Of a stretch of 6,299 nt of DNA, positions 4,285 through 6,299 are shown in pieces. Within the stretch, counting starts at the first letter, position 1; each line of letters begins with the position of its first letter. The stretch is from the NCBI GenBank assembly GCA_002372575.1, contig DFHC01000077.1, positions 1 to 6,299 of the forward strand, given 5' to 3'. A model generated the notes under the pieces. That model worked only from the letters and a program-made list of their open reading frames with translations, had not been told where the DNA came from and did no database searches. Position numbers and translations under genes: made by a program. The DNA comes from a bacterium UBA3734 (GTDB lineage Bacteria > Bacteroidota > Bacteroidia > Bacteroidales > Bacteroidaceae).

Positions 4285-5484
4285 TTATTTTTTGGCTTTC
4301 GAGGCCGATTTGGCAGCTGTTGCCTTCTTCGCAGGAGCAGCCTTCTTTTCCTCGGCCTTCGGTTCAGCCTTCTTCGCAGGGGCTTTCTTGGCAGCAGGCT
4401 TCTTCTCCTCCTCGGCCTTCGGTTCAGCCTTCTTGGCAGGAGCCTTCTTAGCAGCAGGCTTCCTTTCCTCCTCGGCCTTCGGTTCAGCTTTCTTCGCAGC
4501 AGGTTTCTTTTCGGCAGCCTTTTTGGGCTCGGCCTTCTTCACCTCAGCCTTCGGCTCCTCCACCTGCACGACGGGCGTTTCCACCATGGGCGTCTCCACC
4601 ACAGGCTCTTCAACCGTTTCCACGATGGGTTCCACCACTGCGGGTTCCACGACGGCCTCAGGAGCGGGCTTCGCTGCCACCGTCTTGCGGATGGGACGCT
4701 TGCGCTTGGGCTTCTCTTCCGTGGTCGTAGCCACTTTCACGCCAGCCAGTTCAGGGTCGATCATGATGCGTCCGCAATACTCGCAGACGATGATTTTCTT
4801 GTGCATCTTGATGTCGAGCTGTCGCTGGGGCGGAATCTTGTTGAAGCAACCGCCGCAGGCATCGCGCTGCACATAGACGAGACCCAGTCCGTTGCGCACA
4901 TTCTTGCGGATGCGCTTGAAACTGCTGAGCAGGCGCGGCTCGATTTTCAGCTCCAGCTCGGCAGCCTTCTCCTTGAGTCTCTCCTCTTCTTCGCGCGTCT
5001 CCTGCATGATTTCGTTCAACTCGCTCTTTTTCTCCTTCAGGGCAGCCTCGCGGTCTTTCTTCAGCTCCTTGGCCTGCTCCAAATCGGCGTTGCGCTCCTC
5101 GATTCTGACGAGTGCCTCCTTGATTTTCTTCTCGCAGAGCTCAATTTCCAACGTCTGGTACTCGATTTCCTTGTTCAGCACGTCGTATTCGCGGTTGTTC
5201 TTCACCTCGTTGAGCTGTTTCTGATAACGGTCCACGCTGGTCTGCGCCTCGATGATTTCAGCCTTCTTCATGGTCACGGCAGCCTGGAAATCGCTGATTT
5301 CGGCCTCGATTTTCTCGATGCGCGTGTTCAGACCGGCAATTTCGTCTTCCAAGTCTTGCACCTCGAGGGGCAGTTCACCGCGCAGGGCACGCTTCTCGTC
5401 GATGGCCGAGAGTGCCATCTGCAACTGGTAAAGGGCTTTCAGTTTCTCCTCTACGGGGAGGTCTGTAGGATCTTTTTTTGCCAT
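4285..5484 (-). CDS. Coiled-coil C4-type zinc-ribbon protein with Lys/Ala/Pro/Glu tail
   Basis: This 399-aa protein has three parts. Residues about 10-185 are a long heptad-rich coiled-coil hairpin dense in E, K and L (for example the segment at 140-180). Residues about 186-245 hold the zinc ribbon, with C210-x2-C213 and C234-x2-C237 in the context C-G-G-C-F-N-K-I-P-P-Q and I-V-C-E-Y-C-G-R-I, the DUF164/HP0958/CT398-like family. Residues about 253-399 are a low-complexity tail. HP0958 and CT398 relatives act in RpoN- or flagella-related processes, but no flagellar genes are visible here, so the role is open. Bacteroidetes relatives usually end soon after the ribbon; the tail is extra. Start: ATG at 5484 (M-A-K-K-D) or the adjacent ATG at 5487. 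The in-frame extension to 5547 reads through a hairpin and is not protein-like. It lies 94 bp downstream of the Nif3 gene, likely the same operon. Confidence 0.85.
   Translation of the reverse strand: MAKKDPTDLPVEEKLKALYQLQMALSAIDEKRALRGELPLEVQDLEDEIAGLNTRIEKIEAEISDFQAAVTMKKAEIIEAQTSVDRYQKQLNEVKNNREYDVLNKEIEYQTLEIELCEKKIKEALVRIEERNADLEQAKELKKDREAALKEKKSELNEIMQETREEEERLKEKAAELELKIEPRLLSSFKRIRKNVRNGLGLVYVQRDACGGCFNKIPPQRQLDIKMHKKIIVCEYCGRIMIDPELAGVKVATTTEEKPKRKRPIRKTVAAKPAPEAVVEPAVVEPIVETVEEPVVETPMVETPVVQVEEPKAEVKKAEPKKAAEKKPAAKKAEPKAEEERKPAAKKAPAKKAEPKAEEEKKPAAKKAPAKKAEPKAEEKKAAPAKKATAAKSASKAKK
4321..4539 (-). repeat. 60-bp tandem repeats encoding the Lys/Ala/Pro/Glu tail
   Basis: Within the zinc-ribbon gene, residues 331-350, 351-370 and 371-388 are successive 20-residue units of the form K-K-A-E-P-K-A-E-E-E-(K/R)-K-P-A-A-K-K-A-P-A, with a degenerate unit before them (316-330). 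At the DNA level these are about 60-bp near-identical direct repeats. The composition resembles histone H1-like bacterial tails that bind nucleic acid, but this is analogy only. Such repeats commonly vary in copy number between strains. Confidence 0.85.
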
Positions 5485-5493
5485 CATGTTGAG

Positions 5494-5525
5494 CCCCCCT
5501 CTTTTCCCCCAAAAAAGGGGGAGGA
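5494..5525 (-). promoter_or_regulatory. Leader hairpin / competing G-tract ahead of the zinc-ribbon gene
   Basis: On the plus strand CCCCC (5506-5510), AAAAAA and GGGGG (5517-5521) make a stem extendable to 9 bp (5502-5510 with 5517-5525, two G-T pairs). On the transcribed minus strand this is followed by a second G-tract, GAGGGGGG (5494-5501), 6-9 nt from the two possible start codons and the only Shine-Dalgarno-like sequence there. The C5 run can pair with either G-tract, so two mutually exclusive folds are possible. It may instead be a dispersed intergenic repeat. Confidence 0.45.
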
Positions 5526-5578
5526 CCGGACCGGAGGCATGGGTCACTTCGTTAATATTTCAAGATTTGGTGTTTCAA

Positions 5579-6299
5579 TTACAGACAGACAATGGGGTTG
5601 GTGTTCGTTTCGGCGATGAACACGGGAACCGAGGGGAATTCGTGCGAGATGAGGTCGCGGAAAATCTCCGTGGTGAACTGCTCGCTCTCGTAGTGGCCGA
5701 CGACGCAGATCTGAAGCTGCTGCTCGTGGCCGAAGAACTCGTGATAGCCCATTTCGCCCGTCACGAACGCGTCGGCCTGCGCACGAATCGCGTCGCCAAG
5801 CATGAATGCTCCCGAACCGCCGCAGAGTGCCACCCGACGAATCGGGCGCCTCAGCAATTCGTTGGCCCGCAGCATCGGAACGCCGAATGCGCGTTTCAGC
5901 AAGGCGACGAAATCCGCTGCCGACATCGGCTCGCGCAGCTCGCCCACTACCCCGCTCCACTTGCCATCGACCACTGGTCCTTGCAGCGACTCCAGCCGCT
6001 GCAAACCGATTTTCTCGGCCATTTTGAAGTTCACGCCACCCTCGGCATTGTCCAAGTTCGTGTGCGCCGCCACGATGGCCACGTCCTGCTTGATGGCCTT
6101 CATCACGGCCCGCTCCACGTAGTTCTCGCCGCCGATGTGCGCCAACTTGCGGAAAATCAGCGGGTGGTGGGCCACAATCAGGTTGCAGCCCTTACTGACG
6201 GCCTCGTCCACGACGGCCTCGGTCACGTCTAAACACAACAATGCCCCTGAAATCTCCGCCTCTGTCAATCCGACTTGCAGGCCAGCATTGTCGTAGCTC
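5579..6299 (-). CDS. Nif3-family dinuclear metal-centre protein (5' end outside window)
   Basis: The 239 visible residues are the greater part of a Nif3-like protein; about 25 N-terminal residues are off the right edge (estimated from usual family length of 250-270). The visible start S-Y-D-N-A-G-L-Q-V-G matches the family's N-terminal region. Metal ligands expected from E. coli YbgI are present: A-H-H-P-L-I-F (two His), the Asp in H-T-N-L-D-N, and His/Glu in V-G-H-Y-E-S-E-Q near the C-terminus. The protein is therefore the short form without the PII-like insertion. Relatives form hexameric toroids with a two-metal site; the biochemical reaction is unsettled, and names such as 'GTP cyclohydrolase I type 2' are from homology only. 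The zinc-ribbon gene follows on the same strand, as I recall for many Bacteroidetes. The TTG at 6268 is an internal Leu codon, not a start. Confidence 0.92.
   Translation of the reverse strand, partial: SYDNAGLQVGLTEAEISGALLCLDVTEAVVDEAVSKGCNLIVAHHPLIFRKLAHIGGENYVERAVMKAIKQDVAIVAAHTNLDNAEGGVNFKMAEKIGLQRLESLQGPVVDGKWSGVVGELREPMSAADFVALLKRAFGVPMLRANELLRRPIRRVALCGGSGAFMLGDAIRAQADAFVTGEMGYHEFFGHEQQLQICVVGHYESEQFTTEIFRDLISHEFPSVPVFIAETNTNPIVCL

Noticed and set aside
4321..4539. CRISPR-like periodicity
   Set aside because: The repeats are contiguous 60-bp coding units without spacers and stay in frame.
5488..5547. 20-residue extension of the zinc-ribbon protein
   Set aside because: It is translated from the C/G-run hairpin; the family start fits M-A-K-K at 5484.
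4801..6232. Plus-strand open frames at 4292-4876, 4801-5619 and 5486-6232
   Set aside because: They are antisense shadows of the zinc-ribbon and Nif3 genes; their Phe/Ser/Leu- or Arg/His-rich peptides mirror the coiled coil and repeats.
1..6299. tRNA/rRNA genes, insertion sequences, phage or defence genes
   Set aside because: None of the expected motifs, inverted termini or protein families were seen on either strand.

Overview
The window looks like chromosomal DNA from a member of the Bacteroidales, most likely a Prevotella-like organism. The support is the Bacteroidetes-type -7 boxes (TAnnTTTG) upstream of genes, weak Shine-Dalgarno sites, moderately GC-rich genes with AT-rich gaps, a lipoprotein signal followed by acidic residues, and a short secreted protein ending in a 'GRRLNG...KGVYIHNGKK' motif of the kind found at the C-terminus of many Prevotella/Porphyromonas secreted proteins. 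The genus is an inference.

Left part, minus strand (1-1380). Reading leftward, a 78-aa secreted protein (1084-1320) has its own promoter at 1357-1364. Next come a glutaredoxin-like protein (694-996) and a two-domain carboxymuconolactone decarboxylase-family protein (60-638), which look like a thiol/redox operon. The probable start of another gene (1-21) lies at the left edge. A 20-bp near-identical sequence sits directly upstream of both the CMD-family start codon and that edge gene's start.

Divergent intergenic region (1321-1649). It holds a minus-strand promoter for the small secreted gene, an orphan plus-strand -7 box, a 69-bp GC-rich stretch that reads like the 3' end of a gene (C-terminal GDILLTIEG-type peptide) followed by a terminator-like hairpin, and the promoter of the next plus-strand gene.

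Middle, plus strand (1650-4264). A surface lipoprotein S41-family serine peptidase (623 aa) with an EF-hand/dockerin-like calcium loop inside its catalytic domain is followed 23 bp later by a classical short-chain dehydrogenase/reductase (239 aa).

Right part, minus strand (4285-6299). A Nif3-family dinuclear-metal protein (its first residues lie outside the window) is followed by a coiled-coil C4 zinc-ribbon protein with a long Lys/Ala/Pro/Glu tail made of 20-residue repeats. From memory, this gene pair is a recurring neighbourhood in Bacteroidetes. A C5-A6-G5 hairpin lies in the leader between them. The zinc-ribbon gene converges on the SDR gene with only 20 bp between stop codons.

No tRNA, rRNA, CRISPR array, insertion sequence or phage gene was seen. 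Most of the window is ordinary core-genome content. The points most worth checking are the passenger-less secreted protein, the gene remnant with its terminator, the duplicated leader sequence, and the leader hairpin of the zinc-ribbon gene.
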